Both the position numbers and the translations under genes were made by a program. 64,000 nt of DNA, taken from contig QJPP01003568.1 of NCBI GenBank assembly GCA_003996215.1, positions 168,031 through 232,030 on the forward strand, given 5' to 3'. The notes below the pieces were generated by a model, which worked only from the letters and a program-made list of their open reading frames with translations, was not told the DNA's origin and ran no database searches. Positions within the stretch are counted from its first letter, which is position 1; each line of letters opens with the position of its first letter. Of the stretch, positions 1-11,197 are shown in pieces. This DNA comes from Jaltomata sinuosa (Eukaryota > Streptophyta > Magnoliopsida > Solanales > Solanaceae).

Positions 1-1567
1 CTAGGGATAAGGTGAGGATTGCATTTGTCTTAAGTGACTACACCTCCCTAATGCTCTTTCTTATTACTTTGAACACCGCTCACATTTTTGAACTTTGACT
101 TTACCTTATTTCTCCATAACACATCCCAAACTTTTCCCTTTTAATTTCTATCATTCAACCTCCTTGTCAAACATTCTTTTGGTAGTACCCATTCTTTTCT
201 CTTCATTTTGCTTATTGGACTTTGGACTTTTGGAGTAATTTTCAATTCACATAAGGTGATACCTTGCACTAGAAGTGCATTCCTTTCCTTCTTCATGTCA
301 AACACATACACCCCTAAACTTAGGCATTTGCCTATGTTTTCTTTTCATTCCTCCCCCCAAAAAAACTTAGGTTTTTAGCCTACATTTCACTTTCAAGCAA
401 TTAGGGAGGACTGGTGTCAAGATAGAAGTTTCAAAAAGGTAAAGGTATTAAACAAGATGCCAAAGAATTGTCATAAGCTCAAAGGGGTTCACTAGGATAT
501 ATGTTGAGGGAAATCATTTCGGTGAAGTGGCTATCAAAAAGGGCCTAAGATCATTTTCCAAGATTGATCACACATGGAATTTTGCCTTGAATCACATTCA
601 GGACAAGTTCTAGATGACACATATACACAAGTATAAATTTAGATCCTCACAACACAAGCTATTCCGAGTTCATTACACACTCGTTTGTGAGTCGATCAAG
701 CCAAAACGAGATTGTGCAAGTAATGACAAGAGAGTTCTTTCCTCAAAAGTTCATTTTACCTCTTTCCTTTAATTTTCAAAAATATCTTGCTAAGATTTTT
801 TTTTTTGGTTAATCCATTTTGAGACAAGTATACTACGGACTCAAATTAAACTAAAACTTGTAATTTTCCATTAAGAAAGTCACTTCTCAATCAATCATAG
901 GGAAGCACCAACCCGGTTCAACACAAAAACAAAAGAAAAAGAAAAAAAAATTGCTCCTTGGGAAAGAACCTTGGTATTAAGAAAAACCTCGGAGTTTATT
1001 GCTAAACTACTATTACAAGGCAATAACCAAATTTGCACGCTCATGAATCGTTTGAATAACAAGCCTTGACATAGGCCCTTAACGCATTTGCCAGCACGGG
1101 TAGTAAGATAATGGGGCGTGTAAGACCAACCCAGTAACACAATAAAAATATAAAATTAAGCTCGGCGAGGGCACAATTAATCTCCGAAAATATAATAAAA
1201 ACAAAATAAAAAGGCCCGGTAACGATAATATCACAATCATCCAATCATGCCCGACAAGGGCCAAATCAAATCTAGCAAGGGAACTAAAAATGTCAACAAG
1301 GCCCAACAAGGGAAATAAAATATCGCAAGCCCACACGGGCAACCAACAACTAAAATCAAATAGTGCCACCCCCTATTAAAAGAAGCATTATCCTCAATGC
1401 TTTTAAGCACAAATATAGAAAGAAAAGGGCAACTCCCTGGAGGACTATGCCTCATCATCATCAGTTGCTTCCTCATTATATGTTGCCTCTCTACTAGGAC
1501 CAGCACCACCCTTTAGGGAGTGTGCAGAAAATGTGGAATCTCTGAGGACCTTCTAGAACTCTGGGTT
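1..1567 (-). repeat. 3' non-coding region of Athila-type copy (left arm of inverted duplication)
   Basis: No coding potential is recognised. Read on the minus strand, this stretch matches the non-coding region between the env-like ORF and the 3' LTR of the plus-strand copy at about 29600-30885, in inverted order. For example, the AGGGAGGTGTAGTCACTTA block occurs here and near 30833. It contains two copies of a polypurine-like motif, seen here as its complement CCCC...CTTAGG near 311-371. The 3' LTR of this copy lies before the window. Short ORFs in this stretch are not credible genes. Confidence 0.75.
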
Positions 1568-2894
1568 TCAATCATCATCATCGATCAATGCATCCACATC
1601 ACCAGGCAACTCTTCCTCATCATCCGCAAATGCTGCAAGCAAGTCATCCAAGGGGCCACAAATGGACTTAGGTAGAGGGAAGGTGCTCAAATATGCTTCT
1701 ACCACTGGAGCCTTCCTTTTGGCTTTATCAACATCCTTCCTGAGTTTTCTGATGGACCCTTCGAGACATCCACCCTTTTTCAAAGGACGAAAATGCTATC
1801 CACTACTCCCTTGATGGCCTTCTTGACAACTTTATCAATCAACCCTAGCAGATCTTTTGCTAAATCTATGAATTGCCTCTTATGGTTGTATATTTTGTCA
1901 ACCATATCTTGGAGGCCACTTTTGTTCAACGACCCTCTAGGTGCACTGGTTGTGGAGGTGTGTACTTCTGGTACTTCTGAGTCATCAACCTCAACCTCCA
2001 ATGATATCTCTACCCTACGCCTTTTGAAATTGGGGGCATCCCTAGAAGTTTTTTTATCAAGACATAGCATTCCAGTGGCCGGAGTAGGAATGTCATAGCA
2101 AAAATAAGAAATTGCAACGTTTGCAAAAAGTTTACTAATGAGCACAGAAAAGGGGAATGGATCACTACCCCTACGAGCCTTCCTCTTTATTACACATGCA
2201 ATAATCTCACCAAAGTTGATATGGTCCCCCACTATGATTGAGGATACCAGGATGGCCCTATCATGGGTAACCTTTTACTCTTTCTGAGAAGGAAAGAAGC
2301 GAGAGCGAACAAAATCATACCAAAGGCGAGCCTCAAAGTGCAGGGACTATCGCAATATGTCACCCTCTATGGTGGCCCAGAGAGGTGTGTCAGGAGCAAT
2401 AATAGGAGCAACCCACTCAAGAGGTTTGTGTTTGACAGTAAGCTTGGGCATGAGTTCAGGTGCTGGCTATTAGGGTGCTCCAATAGACGACATAAATTTA
2501 GCTGGAGTGATTCGGATTTCCTTGCCTCGAACTATTACTGATTCTAAAGCGGGGAAAGTTTCCAAACCCCTTTTATAGCCCTTAGCATCTTGTGTTGCTT
2601 GGTATTAGGCAAAGAACTCCTGGATGATCTCCTTATAATAGTTTGAGGCCACCTCTCCTGGAATGGTTGCCATTGTAGGTTGGGAAACTGTTTGGGGATA
2701 TTGGGTAGGTTATCCCCCACTGCATCCACATTGAAACTATTCTCCGTTTTGAAGGACCTATCCATGTCGTTTTCTAAAACTTGTGCACAGGAAGATGTTG
2801 GGACCTTCTTCTTTCCCTTTGAGGTTAGAGTGGAGGAGGAGGGAGCTATTGGCCTTCGTGAACTCCACCCGGCATTGCATCTGCTAGAAAACAT
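1568..2894 (-). pseudogene. env-like ORF of Athila-type element, broken (left arm)
   Basis: This is the degraded gene that lies 3' of gag-protease in these elements, in the position of the Athila env-like ORF. Three minus-strand pieces in different frames follow one another. 2894-2544 is the Ser/Arg-rich N-terminus. 2232-1780 begins with a GDHINFGEIIA segment resembling the end of the 'putative plant transposon protein' domain (PF20167-like) seen in Athila-type ORFs. 1783-1568 carries an acidic tail ending ALIDDDD. Frameshifts and stops separate the pieces, so no protein is expected. The plus-strand counterpart is at 27892-29600. Assignment to the domain family is from memory of its pattern and is moderate; degradation is certain. 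Confidence 0.6.
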
Positions 2895-3314
2895 GTTCTG
2901 TATATGGAGATTGTGAGTCCAAAAATAAAACCAAAATCTTTTTGTGTTTTTTATATATGTGAAAAAATAGATTAAAAGAAGTTAACAAACTAAAAAGTAT
3001 GTAATGTAAAGAAGTAGAAAAACAAAGTAGGTAACTTATTGATCGTGCGAACCACATATGAACCGTACCAGACAGAATGCGCGTCGCACATGACTTTGCA
3101 TAAGCTAAAAAAAACCTACATGAATTTCTGCTGTTGAGGTGCGCAGTTGGTGCCGACCGCATAAACCAAAATGTGCATCGCACCATACTTTCCCCCTCAT
3201 AAAAATGAACTGGCAGCATTCTTTAAACATGGCACGGTGCCTTATGCATTCCATATATCAAGATCTATGCGTCACATGCGAAACGCACAAGGAAATAATG
3301 GGAATTTTTGGTTT
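2895..3314 (-). repeat. Athila-type spacer with GTGCG/CGCAC palindromes, cut by an insertion
   Basis: This non-coding spacer lies upstream of the env-like ORF on the minus strand. It holds several short imperfect palindromes built on GTGCG...CGCAC (for example around 3060-3090 and 3140-3180). At 3314 it is interrupted by the 14.3-kb gypsy element, and the sequence resumes at 17584. The reverse complement of 3240-3314 lines up with about 27495-27590, and that of 17584 onward with about 27430-27490, which shows the two flanks were once contiguous. Confidence 0.75.
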
Positions 3315-5808
3315 TGTAATAACCCTTCCGATCATTTACGCATTTTTGCTTTTCTTGTATTGTTAGAGCTTTCTTGTAGTGACCCCTAGTCATTTATGGC
3401 TTGTTGGGACCGGTGGTTCGGTACCCTGGCCATTCGTTTGGTCTTTATGACCTTCTTGTTTTAGAGCTGACTCTTAAGAGTTGAGTTATCAAAATTGTGC
3501 GATAGTGATTTGCGATCGTATGACCTTAACCTTCGTCCCATATCCAAGGCTTACGAGCCTAAATTTAGGAATTTTATTAACGTCGCACGTATTTGAAATT
3601 TTTTATTTTATTAACGTCGCACGCTTTTGTTTTCCATTTTCATATGGAATATGCATTTGTGTTATATACTTTCTGTAAAAAAATTCCATTATATGCTTAC
3701 GGAAACATGGAAGGAAGTTTTGAGGAAAAATATTTTCACATTATTGTTTGATTACTGGAAAGAAAATTGATTATCTACGACAAGTAATTCAAGCCCGAAT
3801 TTGAGTTTGATTTTGTTTCGGAGTTTCTCAGTGCGGCTCAGGCTTGGACATTATTTTTCCAGCAGCTTGTCATCGAACGACAAATAGGTCATGATCTAAC
3901 TCCTCTAGACTTTGCATATATAGGATAAAATTGTATTAATGGGCATCCTTGGGTCGGGTTTATTAGCCTGGTACCAAAGACCTTAACCGATGCTTCATGT
4001 CTGATTCGTTTCTTTCCTTCGATGTTTGTAGTATTTGTTATAGGCAATATTACCACCCTTGTGGTCCCATGTAGCCTTGTATTGACTCTGGAACATAGAT
4101 GGTGGGTTATTGGGAATGTCCATGAGTCCCGGACATCATTATTACTGTTATAGAGCTGGCTATTTGTGCTATAGAACAATTAGAGCCTGTGTAGGGCCGA
4201 TAGGTTGATTGTGGGTTGTGGGCCACTGTTGTGATTGTTTGCACCATTTATCATGCATATAGAGGTTTTTTGTATAATATTACTACAGTTTGGCTTCGAG
4301 CCATCTATTGAATGATTTCTAATACCTGCATGGCCCGTGGGACCCATTTTTGGTAAAAATGATTGCAAAAAGGTTTGATACCATTTTAATGGACCTTCTT
4401 GGGGTAAGAGAAAATAATAAGGATGTTTTATCACTATTTCTACTAATACTACACTCGACGGGGCCGAGGGATAGACTTGTTTTACTACAGCTTTCGTGAT
4501 TATACTAGGCTTGGCGGGGTCGTGCACTAGAACCATTTTATTTATCGATTTAGACCTGAATACCCTACGGGCAACTTTACTTGGGGATTTTCAAGATTGT
4601 GGGGCATCTAGTATTTTGGTCAGGGGACTCAATGGACCTTACCATTGCGGACTAGGGGCTATGTGCTGGAAATGTTAGAGGGAGGGTATACGGTGTAGTA
4701 GAGGTATACGGGTGTGACCTTCTATTGATCCTATCTTCTAGGCCTTATAGGACGCCGGAAGTGGGTAACATACGTTACTATTATTACATCTAGTTCATCA
4801 TATTATCATATTGTTGAGGTTCCATCTTTCATTGCTGTTTGCTGAGTGTACGCTCCGATAGTATGGGATGTCGGAGGGTTTGTCTTTCTTGGTTGTTTTC
4901 CTCGGGTGTATGGGCGCCCTTTGGGACTATAGGTAGACTTATTATTGCCTTATCAAGTCTTATGATTCCTTATGTTGATTTCTTATTATATATTGGTATT
5001 GAGACTAGTAACTTGTAGTTGGCCTTATTTATTATTCCTGGGTTCGAGCATGCTTTTGTCACTTTTCTTTCCTCCTTCTCATTTTACTTGAGGTTACCAG
5101 TATACTATCAATCTTCTAAGAAACTTCTATATATATTGTTATAGAAAGGATCCCAGGTGATTTACTACTGTCTTTCACCTGTGCCTACGATATGTATTCT
5201 AATAGCTAGCCATGTCTATTTTTTCTTCTTATATTCCTTTTGTGCTAGCTTATGTGTATGTATTGTTGTCCTCTGTGACTATTTGATTCTACTCTATTTA
5301 TTACTGCTCTTTTATCTTATATGTGCCCAGTCGGCCTATGATACCTACTGGGTAACCGTTGCTTAGCAATTGGTGCTCATACTACACTTCTGCATCTTTC
5401 TGGTGCAGATATTATTTGATCTTTTGATGTTGATCGCTTTGGAGACTCGTGTAGTTTTAGGATCTTTGAGACTAGGGTGAGCGCCTGGCGACCGGGGCTT
5501 GATCACATCTCATCTTTTGTACTGTTACTCTTGTATATTAGGAGATAGTTGTACTTATCTTTTGTTACTTCTAGCACTTGTATTCTATTAAAAGCTTCAG
5601 TACTGTCGATACCAAGTCTTGGGGTTAGTGTAGTTTCTTTTAGTTTATATTTAGGTTATTGATTTAGCTTTGTTCAATCTTTATATTCTTCTTATTGTGC
5701 ATATTTGTTAGGTAGTAGCCTATTACTAACCATTTTGGGCTACGAGAATTGGTTCGCCTACTGGGGGGTCGTTGGTGCCATCATGACCCAAGAGATCAGG
5801 TCATGACA
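3315..5808 (+). repeat. 5' LTR of long-LTR gypsy element
   Basis: It is 2494 bp long, begins TGTAATAACCC and ends GGTCATGACA two bases before the PBS. It matches the split 3' LTR (9866-11197 plus 15938-17583). It lacks an AT-rich stretch of roughly 480 bp that the 3' LTR carries after the GTATTTGAAA block. Short ORFs inside it, also present in the 3' LTR, are not genes. Confidence 0.88.
5781..5806 (+). other. Hairpin at the 3' end of the 5' LTR
   Basis: TCATGACC and GGTCATGA form an 8-bp stem around a 10-base loop immediately before the LTR end and PBS. The same site in the 3' LTR (17556-17581) keeps a perfect 10-bp stem with a 6-base loop. It lies in presumptive U5; its function is unknown. 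Confidence 0.7.
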
Positions 5809-5810
5809 GT

Positions 5811-5822
5811 TGGTATCAGAGC
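5811..5822 (+). other. Primer-binding site, tRNA-iMet type
   Basis: TGGTATCAGAGC begins two bases after the 5' LTR end. It is the standard complement of the plant initiator tRNA-Met 3' end used by many Ty1/copia and chromovirus elements. Confidence 0.88.
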
Positions 5823-6013
5823 TCTAGGTTCACCGGTGTCATAGTACATAGGCAAGTGTCTAAGTAGATTCTCGCAAATCGATATGATAATGTCCAAATC
5901 CTATCTGCGGGAGGCTACAGGGCATTATTAGGAAATATTTCATCTTCTTGGCTCTTTATCATGCGTTCCTGGCTCTATTGACTTCTAAACTTTGGTTGTT
6001 TCATTCCTTCACA

Positions 6014-6870
6014 GATGCCTAAGACCAGTTTGATAGGGGTTGGTATCGAGGCTTATGTGCCTATTGCTTCAGTGCTTCCGTTAGTGCCAGGACTTCAGAG
6101 TGAGAGTTTACTGTATTAGATAGGGGTTTAGGGCCACCCTATCCTCCTATAGAGTTTCGTGCTACCCTAATTCTTTAGGACACCATGGCTAGGACTCTGA
6201 GTCCTTCGGTAGGTGTTTTAGTACCCGGTTCGATGAGTGGTGCTTCAGTTAGGATTGAGCTTCCAGTTCTTCAACAGGATTCTATGTCGTTATTGGAGTA
6301 TGAGGTGAGATTTCATGAGATGGTTAGGCGTACTACTAGGGTTGTACCTTCAGCGCTTGATAGAGTTTAGAGCTTTGTTGGGGGTGTGATTTCACCGCTC
6401 CATTTGGCGATCGAGCATTTGGTTATAGTCGGGATGACCTTCCTTCAAGTAGTGGATCATTCTTGGGGCATCGAGTGTTTATGCCGTGATTCTTATGGAG
6501 GTAATACTAAGAAATATCATTGCTAGGATAGTTCCCGAGGTTCTCAAACTCGAGGTAAGGTATTCTCTACCAGAGATAGGTCCCATTGCTTCTTATCTAC
6601 CAGGCCAGTTTTGGTTTCTCTATAAGTTCTAGAGGGTGGTTGTACAGGACATGTTGAGCTTAGTGGACGTAGTACGGGTCAGATTCTTTGAGGTTTGCTT
6701 TCGGGTTTGTAGGCCATGGTGGCCGATCAGGTTCAGTGAGATCTCTTTGCCTTTATATATCCATTAGGATGTGCTTTTAGTGCGGTGAACATGGGCTCTC
6801 ATCTAGGCATTCCCCCACGATTGTGTATCTCGGCCAACTTGGTTGTTATGATTGTGGGGAGATTGTCCAC
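6014..6870 (+). pseudogene. gag remnant of the long-LTR gypsy element
   Basis: Starting at the ATG of 6014, plus-strand frames read as a decayed gypsy gag. A segment at 6185-6370 ends LEYEVRFHEMVRRTTRVVP and is followed after a stop by SFVGGVISPLHLAIEHL. This is the usual capsid pattern of a FHEL-type motif, a basic stretch and F-x-x-G-L. At about 6767-6817 a zinc-knuckle remnant C-F-stop-C-G-E-H-G is visible. Several in-frame stops and frame changes mean no intact Gag can be made. No protease motif follows. The gene sits about 200 bp after the PBS, as expected. Confidence 0.65.
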
Positions 6871-9831
6871 CTTTATAGATCTTGACCCCGGCGAAGAATA
6901 ATTGAGTCTTCAGCTTTGCCTACTCAGTTTAGAGTTAGATCCTGTCAGTTTGATGCCCCTCTAGGTAGGCCAGAAGTAGAGGTTCCTGATATCATTGCTC
7001 CAGATTTGGCTTTTGTTACCTTTGGCTAGTGATAGTACTGCTCGCATTGCGGTTCCATCCCTTCTATAGTTTAATTACTTATATGCCTACCTGTTGTTTG
7101 TTTAGTTGTGTGACTACTTGAGTTGTAGTGTTTGTGCGTTGTTTTCTTGGTAGTTTATTCTTTAGTAGTGCATGGGGGTGAGTTATCCTTAATAGGTGTT
7201 TACCTGGAGCTGTAGCTCGTGGGTAGTTTTTGTTTGCCTTTTCTGGTTTGTCTTGTTTATGGCTCCCTTGTGGTTCTAGACTTGTGTTGAGCCTTCCTTG
7301 TTAAATGGTTCTAGATGGTTGTTGCCTCATCTATTATCTAGCATTTTCTAGGAGTGCCTGTGTTGGTTTGGTGTTACTGGTGGTTGTGCCAAAGTTTGAG
7401 CTATTGTCTTGAGTTAAGAGGTGTCAGTTATGCTAGCGTGCAATTGATTGGTTCGGTTTTATCAGGTGTTTAGAGTCGACCTTCTTTGTTTGACTACTTT
7501 AGGAGGTTGGCAGGTATGTGGGTTGTTCCCATAGTCTCCCCCAATTTCTTATCAGGTTGGGTTATCTTATTGTTTCCCCAGTTCCAGTTGGAATGTATTT
7601 CGATCATACATCTCTGGTTGAGCTTTTAATTATGGCATTGTGATTGAGTTTTGACTATAGAATTGTGGCTAAGTGTTGCCTGTAAGAGTTGTAGGAGCTA
7701 AAGAAACAAGTACAGAGAGTTCCTTGGAAATAATTTGTGGTATTTAGTGTATTGTAGGGGAGGGTTTCGTTTGGTTTTCAAAAGAGGGTGATGACTCCTT
7801 GTGTGTATGTATGTGTTTTAGTGGCTGACTGAGGTGGAAACCGAGAGCTTGCTTTGGCATGTATGCTGGTGGCTTGCATCGATCGAGTTCAAGTTGTCTT
7901 ACATCGATCGAGTTCAAGTTGTGGTGTCATTTTCGTTGATAGATTCGAGGTCAGAATTCCTTTTAGCTCAAGATTGAGGTAGTGGTCATTCCAAGTACTA
8001 CATTTGGGACCTTGTTGCATCGACCTTTGCTTCCTTGTTATCTTCATTGGGGAAAACCAAGTTTCAGTAGCATTCTACGGACTAAGCAAATTATGTATTC
8101 ATGGCCTAGTGGCTCTAGCTCTATTAGTGTTCTTCGATGGTGGATGAGTCTACTCATGGGTTAGATAGTAGAATTGATTGGTAAATCAGTGATGGGTTTC
8201 AGGATCGTGCCTTACCAAGACTACTCCAGATGGTTCGTGGTTGATTCTCTTCGGTTGCAACTTCTTGGGTTGGAAAGCAATGAGTTCAAACAACTTAGCT
8301 TCCCTATTTCAGTTGTGGAGTGACAGTTGGCCTTGGACGCCTAGACCTTGGCTAACCCTTGAGTTAGGCTGGACATCCCAAATTTAAGTGGCATTCTAGT
8401 TAGTACGAGGTTCCTTCTACCATGGTTGGACAGACTCAACGGCGTGGGTTAAAGATTTAGCAGTGGTGTATGCTTTATGTGATCAAGTTATGTGGGTTGA
8501 GGCTAGCGAGGCTATTTTGAATTCTAATGATACTTTGAGACTGATGCTCACCATTGGTTGTCAAGAGTTGAAAGATCGATTAGTTGATTGTTTAGGGTGT
8601 CTTTTATGTGGGGTTCCAGTGTGTGTTACACTCGGCTAGTAGGGACTAAACGTTTGGTATGTGGTCTGCTTCAGGATGGTTGGTTTGTGTGCTAATACAG
8701 TAGAGAGGTTGATTCAAACCAAAGAAGTGAGTTGATGGTTTATGCATAATGTCTATGCCTAGATGGAAACCTTGAACCCCAGGCACTTTTACTTTGCCTT
8801 CGGGGTGTTTTGACCTGAAATTTGTGGTATGGTGGATTTTTTCTAGAGGTGAGATTAGTAAGGCAATTTCAAATATGAATGGTGTTCAAGCATTGGGAGT
8901 AGCAATAGTATTCTTAGAGTTTGGAGATTAGCTGATAATTACGGACTTCGTGGTAGGCTTACCACACTTCTTGCTGGATCTTGGTTTTGGTTTGGGTCTG
9001 TTGGACAGATTGACTAGTGCCTTTGAATTCTGTTGATAGATTTGGTCCTGTTCAGCAAGGTTGGTTTTGTTCTGCAGTTTGGAAGTTCTCCATCAACACC
9101 AGGTTTTCATGCATGCCTTTCCTAACCCTGATGTGTAGACTTCAGTCAAGTTCAGATGGGTTATTCAATTGGGTTCAGTTAGTAAGTGTGATATTAGAAA
9201 AAGTGTTTGTTCGTTGGTTGATGGTCAGTCGGGACAAGTAACTCCTGTTTTCTATGATATGCGATGGGTTGTTATCTTGGATGGAAAAGGCTATTAAACT
9301 ATAGCTTGGCTTGAAAAGAGTTTGAGCAAATTCGTTCGTGGTAAAGTATAAGCAGGAACTATGGATCTCCGGTGTGTCAGTTGATGCTTCGATGGTGGTT
9401 TGAGTGTTCGGCTTATGTGAAGCTTCCTATTTGTGGTGCAAAAGGATTCATCTTAGAATAAAAAGCATTTTGCAGATCAGCAGGTTCATGAGTTAGAATT
9501 TTGGGTTGATGTCTTTTTCGGTAAACTTTGTTGTGGATTTGAGGATTTGAGTTCGGTGAGTTGATCGCCTTGGTTCTCTGGTTGAGGTGTTGGGTGGGTG
9601 CTTTCTGATTGTGATTCTCGAGTTTCAGTTTTGGTTGGTAGGATCTTGGAGTTTTGGAGTTTAAGTTTGGAATCTAGCTTGGCTAGTGAGGAGTTTAGGT
9701 TTGGTTGCTTTTCGTTGGTTCTGTTCTGTTTGGTGCCAACCGGTCGTGGAGGATACCCGGGTTGTCTAAGAGAGTAATGCAGGCTTCATATCCACGGTTC
9801 TTAGATCTCTAGTGTTTCCTTCTTCCCTGAC
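6871..9831 (+). other. G+T-rich filler of the gypsy element, no recognised gene
   Basis: About 3 kb between gag and the polypurine tract, strongly skewed to G and T on the plus strand. I could not find protease (D-S/T-G), reverse transcriptase (xxDD), RNase H or integrase motifs in any frame; the longest ORFs are 60-74 codons and look random. A 21-bp direct repeat (CATCGATCGAGTTCAAGTTG and one more base) occurs at 7878 and again at 7902. Either pol has decayed past recognition or the space is filler, as in large non-autonomous LTR elements. Confidence 0.55.
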
Positions 9832-9846
9832 TTTTGGGGAGGAAAG
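9832..9846 (+). other. Polypurine tract of the gypsy element
   Basis: TTTTGGGGAGGAAAG lies 19 bp before the 3' LTR start, on the expected strand and at nearly the expected place for plus-strand priming. Confidence 0.6.
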
Positions 9847-10149
9847 TCTTTTTAGTAGTGGATGATGTAATAACCCTTCCGGTCATTTACGCATTTTTGC
9901 TTTTCTTGTATTATTAGAGCTTGCCTGTAGCGTCCCCAAGTCATTTATAGCTTACTGGGACCGGTGGTTCGGTGCCCTGGCCATTCGTTTGGTCTTTATG
10001 GCCTTCCTGTTTTAGAGCTGACTCTTAAGAGTTGAGTTATCGAAATCGTGCGATAGTTATTTGCGATTGTATGACCTTAACCTTCGTCCCATATCCAAAG
10101 CTTGCGAGCCTAAATTTAGGAATTTAAATAACATCGCGCGTATTTGAAA

Positions 10150-10655
10150 ATATTTAATTTAAAAGTTGAACGTGGTAAAAGGTTATTTTTTTTATTGCCT
10201 TCTTAAAATATTTTAAATGTTTATGACAAAAATACTTTTGTTATGATATATTTGGGTATGTATTTATTTTATAAGAATTTTATAATTTACTAATATTTTA
10301 ACAAAAATAGTAACTTTAGTTATGTTTAAAATTATTATTATAATATAGTAGGTTTTATTTGAAATAATTTTCTATTAATTATGATGTATTCAAAAAGTTA
10401 TATTTATTTTACCACGAATTTATACAATATCTGAATATATATATAACGAGATAAAATATTTTGTCCTCCCTCCATGTGGCAGTGGAGGAAGTGTACAACA
10501 GAGTGCCTATTGTGATAAGTAGCCGGCACTTGGCATTCATTGGCACCTAATCATTAGGTGGCCTCTTATCACTAATTAATTTCTATATATGTTATGTAGG
10601 AGCTACTTTCCTAAAAGGCAGATAGCAACATATACTCCACCCATTTATGCTTCTA
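10150..10655. repeat. AT-rich block present in only one LTR of the pair
   Basis: The 3' LTR reads GTATTTGAAA, then roughly 480-500 bp of AT-rich sequence, then TTTTTGTTTTCCATTTTC. The 5' LTR (about 3590-3640) goes between these blocks in a few tens of bases and carries a duplicated AACGTCGCACG. No terminal inverted repeats were found. It is either a deletion in the 5' LTR or an insertion in the 3' LTR. A partner LTR fragment at 32520 is also long in this interval. Confidence 0.6.
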
Positions 10656-11192
10656 CGTTTTTGTTTTCCATTTTCATATGAAATATGCATTTGTGTTATA
10701 TACTTTCTGTAAACAAATTCCATTATATGCTTACGGAAACATGGAAGGAAGTTTAGAGGAAAAATATTTTGACATTATTATTTGATTATTGGAAAGAAAA
10801 TTGATTATCTACGTCAAGTTATTCAAGCTCGAATTCGAGTTTGATTTTGTTCTAGAGTTTCTCGGAGAAGCTTAGGCTTGGACATCATCATTCCAGCAGC
10901 TTGTCGTCGGACGATGGGTAGGTTACATTTTAACTCCTCTAGTCTTCGCATATATAGGATAAAATTGTATTAATGGGCATCCTTGAGTCGGGTTTATTAG
11001 CTTGGTACCACAGACCTTGAACGCTGCTTCATGTCTGATTCGTTTCATTCCTCCGATGTTTGTAGTATTTGTTATAGATAATATTATCACCCTTGTGGTC
11101 CCGTCTGGCCTTGTATTGACTCTGGAACATAGATGGTGGGTTATTGGGAATGTCCGTGAGTCCCGGACATCGTTATTAATGTTATAGAGCTG

Positions 11193-11197
11193 GCTAT
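11193..11197. repeat. Target-site duplication GCTAT, left copy
   Basis: GCTAT directly before the nested 5' LTR is repeated at 15933-15937 directly after the nested 3' LTR, which proves the element ends. Confidence 0.93.

Larger units (their letters stand above)
9866..11197 (+). repeat. 3' LTR of gypsy element, first part
   Basis: It starts TGTAATAACCCTTCCGG and follows the 5' LTR closely, but with an extra AT-rich block at about 10150-10655. At 11197 it is cut by the nested Athila-type element and resumes at 15938. Confidence 0.88.

Noticed and set aside
4180..4536. 118-codon minus-strand ORF and a 96-codon neighbour (3889-4179)
   Set aside because: Inside the 5' LTR of the gypsy element; the equivalents in the 3' LTR (10923-11264) differ and look random.
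9834..9846. Possible second polypurine tract or promoter-like purine run
   Set aside because: Its position just before the 3' LTR explains it as the polypurine tract; no evidence for another role.
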